Of a DNA stretch of 64,000 nucleotides, positions 19,406 to 28,595 are shown one piece after another. Numbering within the stretch: position 1 is the first letter of the stretch; every line of letters starts with the position of its first letter. The notes below the pieces were generated by a model. It was not told where the DNA came from. It did not search any database and saw nothing but the letters and a program-made list of their open reading frames with translations. This DNA is from Acidisphaera sp. L21 (GTDB lineage Bacteria > Pseudomonadota > Alphaproteobacteria > Acetobacterales > Acetobacteraceae). Where the stretch lies: assembly GCF_009765685.1 (NCBI RefSeq), contig NZ_LMUY01000145.1, forward strand, positions 64,519 to 128,518, given 5' to 3'. Both the position numbers and the translations under genes were made by a program.

Positions 19406-19849
19406 ATGTACGTCATGTACGCGCTCGCTCCCACCACCGGCCTGGCAATCCTTTGGCCCTTCATGGCCCACGCCGCGTTGGTGTTCGCGCTGTACGCGTT
19501 GCTCACCCTTGAGCGCACGAGCGCGATCCGTGCGGGCAAGGCCACTTCGGGCACCTTCGAGTTCGGCCGCGAAGAGCCTTCGGAGATCGCCCGGATCACT
19601 CGCAATCTCGCCGACCAGTTCGAGCTACCGATGCTCTTCTACGCCGCCGTACTAATCCTGATGCAGTTGCATGCCGTCCTGGTGATCGACGTGCTGCTCG
19701 GCTGGCTGTTCGTTATGGGCCGCGTCGTGCACACCGCAGTGCAAACCTTAACGGGGAACTTCCCGCTGCGGGGAAAAATCTTCATGATCAACTTTCTCGC
19801 GGTAGCCGGGCTACTCGCTCACCTGCTCGTCTTGATGATCTCCGCGTAG
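19406..19849 (+). CDS. MAPEG family membrane protein
   Basis: 147 residues with four predicted membrane helices: GLAILWPFMAHAALVFALYA, the pair LFYAAVLILMQLHAVLVI and DVLLGWLFVMGRVVHTAVQT, and the C-terminal FLAVAGLLAHLLVLMIS. The loop ITRNLADQFELPMLFY matches the MAPEG signature (N-x-F-E-x-P-x-L-F-Y). MAPEG proteins are trimeric glutathione-binding membrane enzymes in eukaryotes; the bacterial members are mostly uncharacterised. AAGGA lies 6-10 bp before the ATG at 19406; a second in-frame ATG at 19415 is possible. Confidence 0.85.
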   Translation: MYVMYALAPTTGLAILWPFMAHAALVFALYALLTLERTSAIRAGKATSGTFEFGREEPSEIARITRNLADQFELPMLFYAAVLILMQLHAVLVIDVLLGWLFVMGRVVHTAVQTLTGNFPLRGKIFMINFLAVAGLLAHLLVLMISA

Positions 19850-19933
19850 AGGGAGCGATGGATTTCCGCATACGGACCGGGCGCGGAACGCGAGCGGCAT
19901 CGAAAGCTGCCATCCACCGGCGGGTGACCGGCG

Positions 19934-20536
19934 CTACCTCCGAGACACCTTGAGGAAGCGCCTTGAAAAGTACGCGCGGACGTCCCGCTCCAGGGAGGGA
20001 TCGCTCGTCGTGCGAGTGCCATCCGGTCCGTGAAAGGGGCCGAACAAAGTGACCTCCCCGAAATCGTCCGCATACGACCGAGCGCGGCAATGGACGCCAT
20101 CCCGTTCGAAGCGATAGTCGAGGTAATTGTATCGCTGTTCCAGCCGGTCACCGTTCCAAACTTCGTCGACGACGTGCTTGATTTGGGTCGGCTCGATGGG
20201 ATCCGTCACGCGCTCGCCTACTTCGCACTGGGGAAGAGGCCGCGTTTGCCCCAGCGACGGGCTGCCGGGTTCGCCAACCGCGTCGCCACCTTGTCCGCCT
20301 AGGCAGACGGCAAGCTCCAACAGCGCCGTCGTCTGGTGCAGTTCCAACGACATCTCGGTGGCTTTGGATGAGCCAAGATCGAAGCATCGAGACCGCACCG
20401 CTTCCGACAGCCTTCGCGATAGTTCGATCAGGTCCGGGCGGCCCGGGGACGCTGCCCGGCCCCTGAGGAGGGCGACATACGCCTGGAGATACGCTCTCCC
20501 CGTTATCCATCGAAGGATTTGATTTAGGTCATCCAT
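19934..20536 (-). CDS. hypothetical protein
   Basis: 200 residues, not recognised. The N-terminal half is helical and charged (MDDLNQILRWITGRAYLQAY; DLIELSRRLSEAVRSRCFDL), and the C-terminal half contains a beta-like stretch RLEQRYNYLDYRFERDGVHC and DFGEVTLFGPFHGP. No signal peptide or membrane segment. Composition and the long frame without shadows of a better gene on the other strand support a real product. It is convergent with the MAPEG gene. Start at the first ATG, 20536. Confidence 0.55.
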   Translation of the reverse strand: MDDLNQILRWITGRAYLQAYVALLRGRAASPGRPDLIELSRRLSEAVRSRCFDLGSSKATEMSLELHQTTALLELAVCLGGQGGDAVGEPGSPSLGQTRPLPQCEVGERVTDPIEPTQIKHVVDEVWNGDRLEQRYNYLDYRFERDGVHCRARSYADDFGEVTLFGPFHGPDGTRTTSDPSLERDVRAYFSRRFLKVSRR

Positions 20537-21468
20537 TTGCGATCCCCTGGAGCAAAAGCGTCTTAGTCCGTGGAGGGCTGTAATTGCCCACGTCAGCCTC
20601 GTTCGGCGCCAGGATCCGGATTCCCTTCATGGCGGCTAAATGCACCGGCATCGAACGATGCTCGCGCCCACACCCCCACTCGGCCAATACCAGGATTTGC
20701 CGTCAGGCGGGGGCGCCATACTAAATTCATTGGAATGTCCCTGTGGATGACTTTTCGTTTGTAGTGGAAGGGGCGTTTTCCGTAGTGATAATGTCTCGTA
20801 ACACAATGGAATCGCTGAGCGATTAGACCGGAATCTTGGAATAGTAAGGCAAGGGAAGATCGAAGCCAGAAACCGGCTAGATTGCCATGCCGCCGCGCCA
20901 CAGTTGTGCCGCGGCTTGCAAACGCACCGGGCTGCCGCCAGTCGATATCAGCCCGCATCCGAACCGGCTCGCCAGCGTTTGGGCGGCAACAAGCCCAACC
21001 CGCGTGGCCACCGGTTATCCAGATCGTCGGCATGCATTCACCTCGCGTTCGAACTAGGGAGATGGGACGGAGGGGAGCGGGCGCTACTGGCAATCGCCCA
21101 TTCTGGATGCCCGGCATTTTCGAGAGCAGGCCGAAGGTCCTACCCGGACGTAAAGGATTATTGCTGGAACTGCCTCAATCCTATTGGGGAAACACCAAGG
21201 AAATATCACTAAACTGGAACCTGGCATTCACGATTGATAGCCACCGCCAGCGAGGCCGAGGTTCCGGTGGGCGCATACACCTTACCCAGGCGGGGACGGC
21301 CGCGTTGAACGCAGCCGCCCCCGACGGTTTAGCCCGGCATCCTTGCTTCGGGATGGAGGACGCAAAGTGGCAGGGTAGGATGGCCAGCGTCGGGTGACTC
21401 ATGGTGCGTGCGACCGCATGCTGGGGGCGTGCAGACACTCACAGTGAAACGTTCCTGGACGATCTGCC
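20537..21468. other. 932-bp region without a supported gene
   Basis: A 174-codon minus-strand frame spans part of it (20593-21117), but its product is rich in Arg, His, Cys and Trp in the irregular way of a non-coding frame. No RNA gene or repeat was recognised. Confidence 0.4.
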
Positions 21469-22140
21469 GTGACGCCGCTGAAAATCCTCGTGTCGGACAC
21501 GCAAGAGGTGTCGGCTCTCTTGACGTCACCATCCGACCCTGTTGCCTGCTACGTCATGGCGCACGGTGCCGGAGCGGGAATGACCCACTCCTTCATGGCT
21601 GCATTCGCCGATGGCTTGTCGGCACGGGGAGTAGCTACCCTCCGCTACTGGTTCCCGTTCATCGAAAACGGGTCCAAGCATCCAGACTCTCCTCAAATTG
21701 CCCACGCTGCCGTGCGGGCTGCCGTTGCCGAAGCTAGGCGGCAACTTCCCTCGGTGCCACTTGTCGCAGGAGGCAAATCGTTTGGCGGTCGCATGACGTC
21801 GCAGGCTCAAGCCGCCGAGGCGTTGCCTGGCGTAATGGGGCAGGCGTTCGCGGGTTTCCCGCTTCATCCGGCGTGCAAACCGTCGGCCACTCGCGCGGAA
21901 CATCTGTCGGAAATGACAATTCCTATGCTGTTCCTACAGGGGACACGCGACACGGTGGCCGATTTGGGGCTGATTGAAACCACCGTCCCGCATCTGGGTT
22001 CGCTTGCGTCCCTGAAGATCATCGACGGCGCGGATAATTCATTCCACGGCCTAGCCCGGTCCGGGCGCACCGACTCGGAGGCCATGATGGAGATGCGGGA
22101 CGCATTCCGAGCGTGGATCCAGATTGTGGCCAGTGCTTGA
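21469..22140 (+). CDS. alpha/beta hydrolase, KANL3/Tex30 type
   Basis: 223 residues. Motifs are VMAHGAGAGMTHSFMAAFAD near residue 30, the nucleophile elbow VAGGKSFGGRMTSQAQAAE with Ser in GGKSFGG, the acid in MLFLQGTRDTVAD, and the catalytic His in DGADNSFHGL. This is the compact hydrolase group related to KANL3/Tex30; bacterial members are annotated as dienelactone-hydrolase-like or predicted hydrolases without known substrate. The start is a GTG (21469) directly before TPLKILVS; no earlier in-frame start looks better. Confidence 0.82.
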   Translation: MTPLKILVSDTQEVSALLTSPSDPVACYVMAHGAGAGMTHSFMAAFADGLSARGVATLRYWFPFIENGSKHPDSPQIAHAAVRAAVAEARRQLPSVPLVAGGKSFGGRMTSQAQAAEALPGVMGQAFAGFPLHPACKPSATRAEHLSEMTIPMLFLQGTRDTVADLGLIETTVPHLGSLASLKIIDGADNSFHGLARSGRTDSEAMMEMRDAFRAWIQIVASA

Positions 22141-22449
22141 GATGGAGCGACGGGGTGGCCGAGGTCATCGAGCCTCGCCGCTCGCAAGCCGTAGGACGGA
22201 AAGGCCATCTTCATCTCACCCGGACAGCTACACCGTGATCTACAATTGCACTCGCTCCGACCTTCGGAACTGGTCGGCGGCTGCATTGGCCGCGAGGCTA
22301 CAACGCTACTTCGACGCGGGGGAGAGAGCGAGGAGGTGTGGGCCGAGATGGACCTGCTGGGGAACTATCACCCCTCCAAGCCGTGCCGTGTTCCGATACT
22401 GAAAACGGGCGGCATCTGACTATCACGGCTTTAGCCGCCCAGGCTTGGC
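22141..22449. other. intergenic region
   Basis: 309 bp between convergent genes. A plus-strand frame (to 22402) contains one helical-looking piece, SAAALAARLQRYFDAGERA, but has no family match. No clear terminator hairpin was found. Confidence 0.4.
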
Positions 22450-22665
22450 CTAGGACGTCTGGCCATGTAGGTCGTGGACCAGCTTCGTGAGGCTGAATTC
22501 GTCGAGCTTGTGCAAGACCTCGCTCAATTTGGTTTCGCCGGGCAGGCCCAGTGCGAATTCGTGTCCGTAGTGCTGACGGAGCGTCGACAGCAACGTGTTG
22601 CCGTGTTTACGGCTAACCTCGCCGTTCAGATCGCGGTGACGTCCGTTCAATCCTGGTTGAAGCAT
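22450..22665 (-). CDS. small hypothetical protein downstream of ligD
   Basis: 71 residues, beginning MLQPGLNGRHRDLNGEVSRK, with a central KHGNTLLSTLRQHYGHEFAL and C-terminal ETKLSEVLHKLDEFSLTKLV. The pattern R-K-H-G-N-T plus L-R-x-x-Y-G plus a K-L-S-x-x-L helix recalls small alphaproteobacterial proteins of unknown function often found near stress genes. It starts 28 bp after the ligD stop in the same direction and is probably co-transcribed with it. Soluble; role unknown. Confidence 0.6.
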   Translation of the reverse strand: MLQPGLNGRHRDLNGEVSRKHGNTLLSTLRQHYGHEFALGLPGETKLSEVLHKLDEFSLTKLVHDLHGQTS

Positions 22666-22692
22666 TTCGACTTCCCTATTCGAGACGGCGTT

Positions 22693-25368
22693 TCAACGCC
22701 GAGGCTTGGGCTTGAATGCGCGGACGATGGTGCTTTTCCGCGCGTTGGCAGGTGCGGCGGACGGTATGCTGGGCAAGCGTTGAGACGTCGCAGCGAAGCC
22801 CTCCCAAGGGTCGGACTTGAGCGAGGAGAGACGGGCCGGAACGGTGAGCACGGTGAAGCTTTTGGGATCGAGCCTGGCCGTGACTGCCTGCCAGGCTATC
22901 GGAGTGGCCACGGTGGCACCTGGACGCGCTCGCGGCGAGAAGCTTCCGACGGCGGTGGCACCGAGACCGTTTCGCAACCAATCAACGAGAATTCGGCCTT
23001 TACGGTCGGCGATCTTGAGGTGAGCCAGGAACCGCGTCGGCTCCTCGGCGGCCATCAGTTCCGCAAAAGCCTTGCAGAACGGCTTCACGACCGACCAGTC
23101 GGCATCCGGCGCCAGCGGAACGACGACGTGCAATCCCTTTCCGCCGGTGGTGCGGCAGAACGACTCCAGACCAATACGCCCGAGCCGGTCGCGTGTATCG
23201 TGGGCGGCTTTGACGACTTCGGGCCAAGCCACCCCTTCTCCCGGATCGAGGTCGAACACGATCCAGTCCGGCCGGGTCGAATCCGCTTCCGGTGCGCCCC
23301 ATGGATGCAGTTCGATGGCCGACATTTGGGTCAGCGACAGCACGCCTTCGATGTCATCGATCGCCAGGAACGGTTGCTTCGACGACATGCCTTCGCGGAT
23401 TGAACCCGGTAGGTTGCCGTGGCCGTTCTTCTGGAAAAAGCGCTCCTTGGACTGATCAATGCCTTCCGGGCACCGCAGGATGGACAGCGGACGGTGCGCG
23501 ATGCCGGGCAAGGCAATGTCTGCGACGGACTGCCAGTATTCCGCCAGCGCCCGTTTGGTGATCCCGGGCCATAGCTCTCGGTCGGGATGGGTGATCTGGA
23601 CTCCAGCTACCGAAAAAGAAGATTTCTGCGGCGGGCGTGCATGCACGATGGATCCCGAACGCAGAGGTCCACTCGTGACCGGCGGCGAATCCTCCGGCGG
23701 CTGGCGCAAGGGGGGAACTGCGCCGTGCCAGCCCTTACGAGCAGTGGTGCCACGCGCCGCCCGTGTCGGGCGAAATAGGGTGCGCGGTGCTTCCGGATCC
23801 GCCAGATCCCGCACCACCTCCTTGGCCGCCTTGTCCTCTCGGACGCCCAGATACACCGAATGCCTGACCCGCCCGGCGCCGGACCAGGCAGTGTATTGCA
23901 CCTCCACGACGATTTCGGGACGGATCCACGTCGTCGTCGGGTCGACTGGGTCACCAGCCACCTGCAGGTCCGGCAGGTCGGAAACCGCCATAGCTTGGAA
24001 GCGGGTGTGGAACGCCATCAACTCCTTGTGGTCGAAGCCGGTGCCGACTGCGCCAGCGTATTGGAGGTTTCCCGCCGGGTCTCGGTATCCAACCTGGAGC
24101 GCTCCGATGCCGACGCGGCTGCCTCCAGGCGCCGTCCATCCCAGGACGACAAATTCCTCGCGCCCAGAACATTTCACTTTGAGCCAATCGCCACCCCGAC
24201 CCGCGCGGTAGAGGCTGTCCGCCTTCTTGCAGATGATGCCTTCCAGCTTCATCCGGCACGCGCCCCGACGCATCTCGTGGGTCTGACCGACGTGATGATC
24301 GCTGTAGCGAAGAGCGCCCTTCCATTCCGTAAGACCGGCGAGCACCCGCTTGCGCTCCAGCAGTTCGCACCCGCGCAGATCCCAGCCGTCGAGGTGCAGC
24401 AGGTCGAATGCGAAGAAGGTTAACGTGTCATCGCGGCCGGTCTTCAACGCGGCCTGAAGGCCAGGAAAACTGGACACGCCGTCGGCGCCCAAGGACACCA
24501 ATTCGCCGTCCAGCATCCCCGACTTTATCGGGAGGGTCCTAAAGCTGGCGGCGATGCTAGGCATGCGGCTCGCCCAATCATGCCCATTCCTGGTCAGCAG
24601 GCGCACCTTGCCGTCTTCGATGGCGGCCAAGATCCGGTAGCCATCGAACTTGATTTCGCTGAGCCACAGCGCTCCGTCGGGCGGATCTTCGGTTAGCGAG
24701 CATAGTTGCGGTGCTTGCGCTTCCGGCAGTGCTCGGCGAACTGCGCCTCTGGCTGGCGCCGTAGATTTCGCTTTGGCGAGCTTTGTCGGTTTCCCCAGCT
24801 TCACCGTGAACGGAGTCTCATGCTCAATGTCGAGCGCATGCACGCCTTCGCGGGCATACTCGTCATGGCCCTTGATCAGGTACCACGCCTCTTGCTTCTT
24901 CGGGTCGCGCCGGAGCCGTGCGAGCGTGAAGCGGCCATGAAGCCGCTGACCTGACAGTTCGAAGCGTAAACTGCCTTTCTCCATCCCCTTTTCGGGATCC
25001 TCCAGCGCGGTCCAGGTGCCGCGGTCCCAAGTCTCAACGGTCCCTCCGCCATACTGCCCGGTCGGGATCGTGCCTTGGAAGTCGGCGTAGTCGATCGGGT
25101 GATCCTCGACGTGGACGGCAATGCGGCGGTCAGCGGGATCAAGGGACGGACCTTCGCGAACGGCCCAACTCCATAGAACGCCGTTGTGTTGGAGGCGGAA
25201 ATCCCAGTGCAACCCGGCCCGGTGGGCGGCATGCTTTTGGACCACGAACATGGGCGCGTCGGAAGTTTCGGTTGCCTCGATAGGAGCCGGTTCGGCCGTG
25301 ATGGCGAAGTCGCGCTTGGCGTGGTAGCTCGCCAACGACCTATCGCGTCCTGTCGGCTTGGAGGCCAT
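22693..25368 (-). CDS. ligD: DNA ligase D (phosphoesterase-ligase-polymerase)
   Basis: 891 residues with the three LigD modules in Pseudomonas order. The phosphoesterase domain (about 10-180) keeps the family active-site residues: QKH, then GLHWDFRLQHNG, and the EDHPIDYADF block, with a two-residue insertion between the first two histidines compared with P. aeruginosa LigD. The ATP-dependent ligase domain has its adenylated lysine in LSEIKFDGYRILAA and ends in the OB-fold region FVVLGWTAPGGSRVG. The primase-polymerase domain (about 600-870) has the metal-binding DWIVFDLDPGEGVAW and GGKGLHVVVPL. LigD repairs double-strand breaks with Ku, but no ku gene is in this window. The start at 25368 is chosen from family length; upstream in-frame ATGs exist at 25416 and 25464. 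Confidence 0.93.
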   Translation of the reverse strand: MASKPTGRDRSLASYHAKRDFAITAEPAPIEATETSDAPMFVVQKHAAHRAGLHWDFRLQHNGVLWSWAVREGPSLDPADRRIAVHVEDHPIDYADFQGTIPTGQYGGGTVETWDRGTWTALEDPEKGMEKGSLRFELSGQRLHGRFTLARLRRDPKKQEAWYLIKGHDEYAREGVHALDIEHETPFTVKLGKPTKLAKAKSTAPARGAVRRALPEAQAPQLCSLTEDPPDGALWLSEIKFDGYRILAAIEDGKVRLLTRNGHDWASRMPSIAASFRTLPIKSGMLDGELVSLGADGVSSFPGLQAALKTGRDDTLTFFAFDLLHLDGWDLRGCELLERKRVLAGLTEWKGALRYSDHHVGQTHEMRRGACRMKLEGIICKKADSLYRAGRGGDWLKVKCSGREEFVVLGWTAPGGSRVGIGALQVGYRDPAGNLQYAGAVGTGFDHKELMAFHTRFQAMAVSDLPDLQVAGDPVDPTTTWIRPEIVVEVQYTAWSGAGRVRHSVYLGVREDKAAKEVVRDLADPEAPRTLFRPTRAARGTTARKGWHGAVPPLRQPPEDSPPVTSGPLRSGSIVHARPPQKSSFSVAGVQITHPDRELWPGITKRALAEYWQSVADIALPGIAHRPLSILRCPEGIDQSKERFFQKNGHGNLPGSIREGMSSKQPFLAIDDIEGVLSLTQMSAIELHPWGAPEADSTRPDWIVFDLDPGEGVAWPEVVKAAHDTRDRLGRIGLESFCRTTGGKGLHVVVPLAPDADWSVVKPFCKAFAELMAAEEPTRFLAHLKIADRKGRILVDWLRNGLGATAVGSFSPRARPGATVATPIAWQAVTARLDPKSFTVLTVPARLSSLKSDPWEGFAATSQRLPSIPSAAPANARKSTIVRAFKPKPRR

Positions 25369-25565
25369 TGAACACAAACGAAAAAGCACCCTGAAGGTTC
25401 CAGAGACAGTCTTCATTCCAGGACTTGTTGCCGATCGGCCACACTCACCCGGCGCGGGAAGCAAGTGCGAAAACTTTAGACGTTCTCACGCTTTGAGACT
25501 TTCCGCCGAGTAATTAGTCAGTCACCGATCAGTAGTCACGCAATGCCAGACACGTTCGCTCCCAT

Positions 25566-27635
25566 GTGGTCGCGGCATTCCGCGCCTTCGCCCGTTTCGC
25601 GAGTTTCGCTGCCATGCTGCTCGGGTTGCTGGTGCTAACCGGTTGGGCATTGGGTAGCCAGAGCATGATAACGGTCCGTCCCGGCTTGGCCGCCATGGCA
25701 CCGCTCACCGCGATCTCGCTGCTGGTTGCGGGCTGCTCCCTTGCGGCGCGTCAGGCGGAACAACATCGGGCAGCGCAAATCTTGGCTGCAGCTTTGCCGA
25801 TCATCGCTGTCGTCGTGTTGGTCAATCACATTGCCTTTGGTAAGGACCTGCTCAACCCGGCGCTGGAAGCTCGGTTCGCCCCGCCCAATGGAGGTCCGCC
25901 CGGGCGGACCTCTCCCGCAACCGCCACGGCCATCCTCCTGCTGGGCGGAGCACTGCTGTCGGCGGGCGATCGCCGAGCAGACCGCTGGCTGGCTTGGTGC
26001 GCCGCCTCGGGCATGCTGCTGACCGCCGTCGCACTGCTCGGTTACGTTTATGGCGTCGATGATCTCTACGCAGTAGCGGTCTACCGGACCATGGCGCTGC
26101 ACACCGCGGCCGGATTGTTCGTCATGTTCCTAGCCTGCTTGTTGGCGGAACCGGAGGCTGGGTGGGCCGGGCTAGTCGCTTCGGGAATGCCTGGCGGAAC
26201 GGCGATCCGTCGGCAACTTGTCACAGCCACATTGTATCCCTTTGTGGTCGGCTACTTGGCTCTCCTCGGGATCCGCAGCGATGTATTCGGTGCAGGATTC
26301 GCAATCGCTGTCGTGGTGGCAGCCACGATGATCCCACTCGTGCTGCGCATCCTCCACGATGGACGCACCCTGGACCGCTTGGAGATGCAACGCCACGCGG
26401 CCGACTTGGCGGTCCGACGGCTCAACGACACCTTGGAAGAACGCGTGGCGCAGAGAACGACGGCTTTGGAGTCGGTCGAAAGCCAGCTTCGCCAGGCTCA
26501 GAAGATGGAAGCGGTGGGTCAACTCACCGGCGGGCTGGCGCATGACTTCAACAACCTGCTGACCGGCATCGGCGGAAGTCTGGAACTGATGCAAACGCGG
26601 GCGGCGCAGGGCCGATTCGCCGACGTCGACCGCTACCTGAGCGCCGCACAGGCCTCCGTTCGGCGCGCCGCAGCGTTGACCCATCGCCTGCTGGCGTTCT
26701 CCCGCCGCCAAACGCTGGATCCCAAGCCCGTCGACCCGAACCGACTGCTGCCCGGCATAGAGGAGTTGATCCGGCGAGCCGTGGGACCGCAGGTGGAGGT
26801 CGAGTTCATCGGCGCTGCGGGGGCATGGCCGGTATTGGTCGATCCGCACCAACTGGAGAATGCCGTTCTCAACCTGAGCATCAACGCACGCGATGCCATG
26901 CCGAACGGAGGAAAGTTGACGATTGAAACGGCAAATCGGTGGTTGGACGAGCGCACCGGCCGCGACCGCGACCTACCGCCTGGCCAATACGTCTCGGTCT
27001 GCGTCAGCGACAACGGCACTGGCATGTCGCGCGAAGTCGTCGAGAGGGCTTACGACCCGTTCTTCACTACGAAGCCAGAAGGCTTGGGAACCGGCCTGGG
27101 ATTGTCGATGGTGCACGGTTTCGTCAGGCAATTCGGCGGGCAAGTGAGGATCTATTCCGAGGTGGGCCAGGGCACCATGGTCTGCCTCTACCTGCCCCGT
27201 AATCTGGAAGACGCCGAAAGCCCGGAGCCTGCAATCCCGGAGCCGATCGTCTCCGTGTCCGGCAAAACCATCCTGGTCGTCGATGACGAGGCCACGGTGC
27301 GGATGCTGGTCGTGGACGTCTTGGAAGAGATGGGCCTTGCCGCGCTCGAAGCCGAGGATGGGGCCTCGGCGTTGAAGGTGCTTCAGTCTGACGCCCACCT
27401 GGACCTGCTGCTAACTGATGTCGGCCTGCCCGGCGGGCTGAACGGCCGCCAAGTGGCCGAGAGTGCCCGCGCGCTCCGTCCTGGCTTGCCGGTGCTCTAC
27501 ATCACCGGCTTCGCGGAAAACGCGGTGCTCAACCATGGGCATCTGGCGCCGGGCATGCACGTGCTGACCAAGCCGTTCGCCATGGAAACGCTGGCGAGCC
27601 GAATCAGAGCACTGGTGGGAGAAGCTGCCGAATAG
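25566..27635 (+). CDS. membrane hybrid sensor histidine kinase
   Basis: 689 residues. The N-terminal third has about seven to eight hydrophobic segments with a periplasmic loop around DLLNPALEARFAPPNGGPPG, an integral membrane sensor of unclear ligand. A linker coiled coil (TLEERVAQRTTALESVESQL) leads to the dimerisation helix QAQKMEAVGQLTGGLAHDFN with the phosphorylated His in LAHDFNNLL. The ATPase has N-box NLSINARDAMPNGG, G1 VSDNGTGM, F-box DPFFTTK and G2 GTGLGLSMVHGF. A C-terminal receiver (about 570-689) has ILVVDDEATVRML and the phospho-Asp in LLLTDVGLPGG. The GTG start at 25566 is divergent from ligD. The kinase resembles those upstream of general-stress or Crp-linked circuits, but no partner is proven. 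Confidence 0.9.
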   Translation: MVAAFRAFARFASFAAMLLGLLVLTGWALGSQSMITVRPGLAAMAPLTAISLLVAGCSLAARQAEQHRAAQILAAALPIIAVVVLVNHIAFGKDLLNPALEARFAPPNGGPPGRTSPATATAILLLGGALLSAGDRRADRWLAWCAASGMLLTAVALLGYVYGVDDLYAVAVYRTMALHTAAGLFVMFLACLLAEPEAGWAGLVASGMPGGTAIRRQLVTATLYPFVVGYLALLGIRSDVFGAGFAIAVVVAATMIPLVLRILHDGRTLDRLEMQRHAADLAVRRLNDTLEERVAQRTTALESVESQLRQAQKMEAVGQLTGGLAHDFNNLLTGIGGSLELMQTRAAQGRFADVDRYLSAAQASVRRAAALTHRLLAFSRRQTLDPKPVDPNRLLPGIEELIRRAVGPQVEVEFIGAAGAWPVLVDPHQLENAVLNLSINARDAMPNGGKLTIETANRWLDERTGRDRDLPPGQYVSVCVSDNGTGMSREVVERAYDPFFTTKPEGLGTGLGLSMVHGFVRQFGGQVRIYSEVGQGTMVCLYLPRNLEDAESPEPAIPEPIVSVSGKTILVVDDEATVRMLVVDVLEEMGLAALEAEDGASALKVLQSDAHLDLLLTDVGLPGGLNGRQVAESARALRPGLPVLYITGFAENAVLNHGHLAPGMHVLTKPFAMETLASRIRALVGEAAE

Positions 27636-27650
27636 CGGCGAGACGCAGAT

Positions 27651-27671
27651 GCAAAGGATTCTTTGCTTTTT
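27651..27671 (+). terminator. intrinsic terminator of the 25566 kinase gene
   Basis: GCAAAG-GATT-CTTTGC forms a perfect 6-bp stem, followed at once by TTTTT (27667-27671), 16 bp after the kinase stop. A second copy of GCAAAGGATTCTTT lies at 27694-27707 without the T-run. Confidence 0.7.
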
Positions 27672-27729
27672 CGACGCCGTAAAGTAGCGGAATGCAAAGG
27701 ATTCTTTATCGCCTTTTGCAGTGTTGCCG

Positions 27730-28464
27730 TCATTCCGCGGGATAGATGCCGTGCAGCACCTTGTCGAAATGGTCCTCGATAGCCGCCGTGCATCCGCACG
27801 TAAGATCGCGTAACGCTGCCTCGTCCAGCACCTGGAACTTGCCACGCCGCGTTGCGACCATACGCCGCTCGCGGAGCGTCTTTATGGTTCTGGTCACGAA
27901 CGTGCGACCTACCCCGAGCAAGTCGGCGAGTTGCTCCTGCGTCATGTCGAATTCCGAACCCTCGGTGCGCCGAACCGTTGCAAGTAGCCATTTCGCCGTC
28001 CGCTGGGTGATCGTGTGAGTGGCGTTGCAGGCGGCAGTTTGGTAGACCTGGGCCAATAGGCAGTCCGAGTAGCGGGCGAACCAATGCCGTAGGTGGATCG
28101 AGTCTAATTTGGCGTGCTCAAGCGCCGAAGTCTTGATGCGTAGAAAACGTCCGCCACTGCGGACCAGTGCCGTCGAGAACGATGGTAGATTTCCGTTGGA
28201 CACAATCCCGCCGACCGCGCCTTCGCGACCCACGACTGCAACCTCAATCCCGTGTCCACCTGGGTTCGTGGTAACGCAAAAAGAAGCCATAGCCGAGGCA
28301 CAAGGAAACCAAGTATCGAGAACATCATCGCCCGCACGCTGAATAACATCGTGCGGCTTCATGTCGAGGACTAGCATATGAGGTGCGAGCCTACCTCTAT
28401 CTTCTTCCCGAAGCGTACCCAACAGTGCGTTTCCGAGTAGCTCTTCTTGAGTCGGCGATGCCAT
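27730..28464 (-). CDS. Crp/Fnr-family transcription regulator
   Basis: 244 residues. The N-terminal cyclic-nucleotide-binding-like beta roll runs from about residue 15 to 130 (LVLDMKPHDVIQRAGDDVLD; GREGAVGGIVSNG). A long dimer helix and a C-terminal winged helix follow, with MTQEQLADLLGVGRTFVTRT as the recognition region and KFQVLDEAALRDLTCGCTAA after it. There is no N-terminal Fnr-type cysteine set; a CGC pair near the C-terminus is notable but not a known cluster site. The start MASPTQEELLGN is chosen over an upstream in-frame ATG at 28521. It is divergent from the heme oxygenase gene and may regulate the bphO-bphP pair (inference from position). Confidence 0.88.
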   Translation of the reverse strand: MASPTQEELLGNALLGTLREEDRGRLAPHMLVLDMKPHDVIQRAGDDVLDTWFPCASAMASFCVTTNPGGHGIEVAVVGREGAVGGIVSNGNLPSFSTALVRSGGRFLRIKTSALEHAKLDSIHLRHWFARYSDCLLAQVYQTAACNATHTITQRTAKWLLATVRRTEGSEFDMTQEQLADLLGVGRTFVTRTIKTLRERRMVATRRGKFQVLDEAALRDLTCGCTAAIEDHFDKVLHGIYPAE

Positions 28465-28595
28465 CGGTTCACAGGCTCCCGTTGAAAAAATCCTGACGAA
28501 TGTCCACAAGTGGACCGACAAACCTCCATCGCATATGTTACTCGTGAACAGAACGCTTTGGAAAGGCTGAATTGGTGCTTGATCGCACGTCTACC

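Noticed and set aside
20593-21117. 174-codon minus-strand frame
   Set aside because: Irregular composition rich in Arg, His, Trp and Cys, no ribosome site, no family resemblance.
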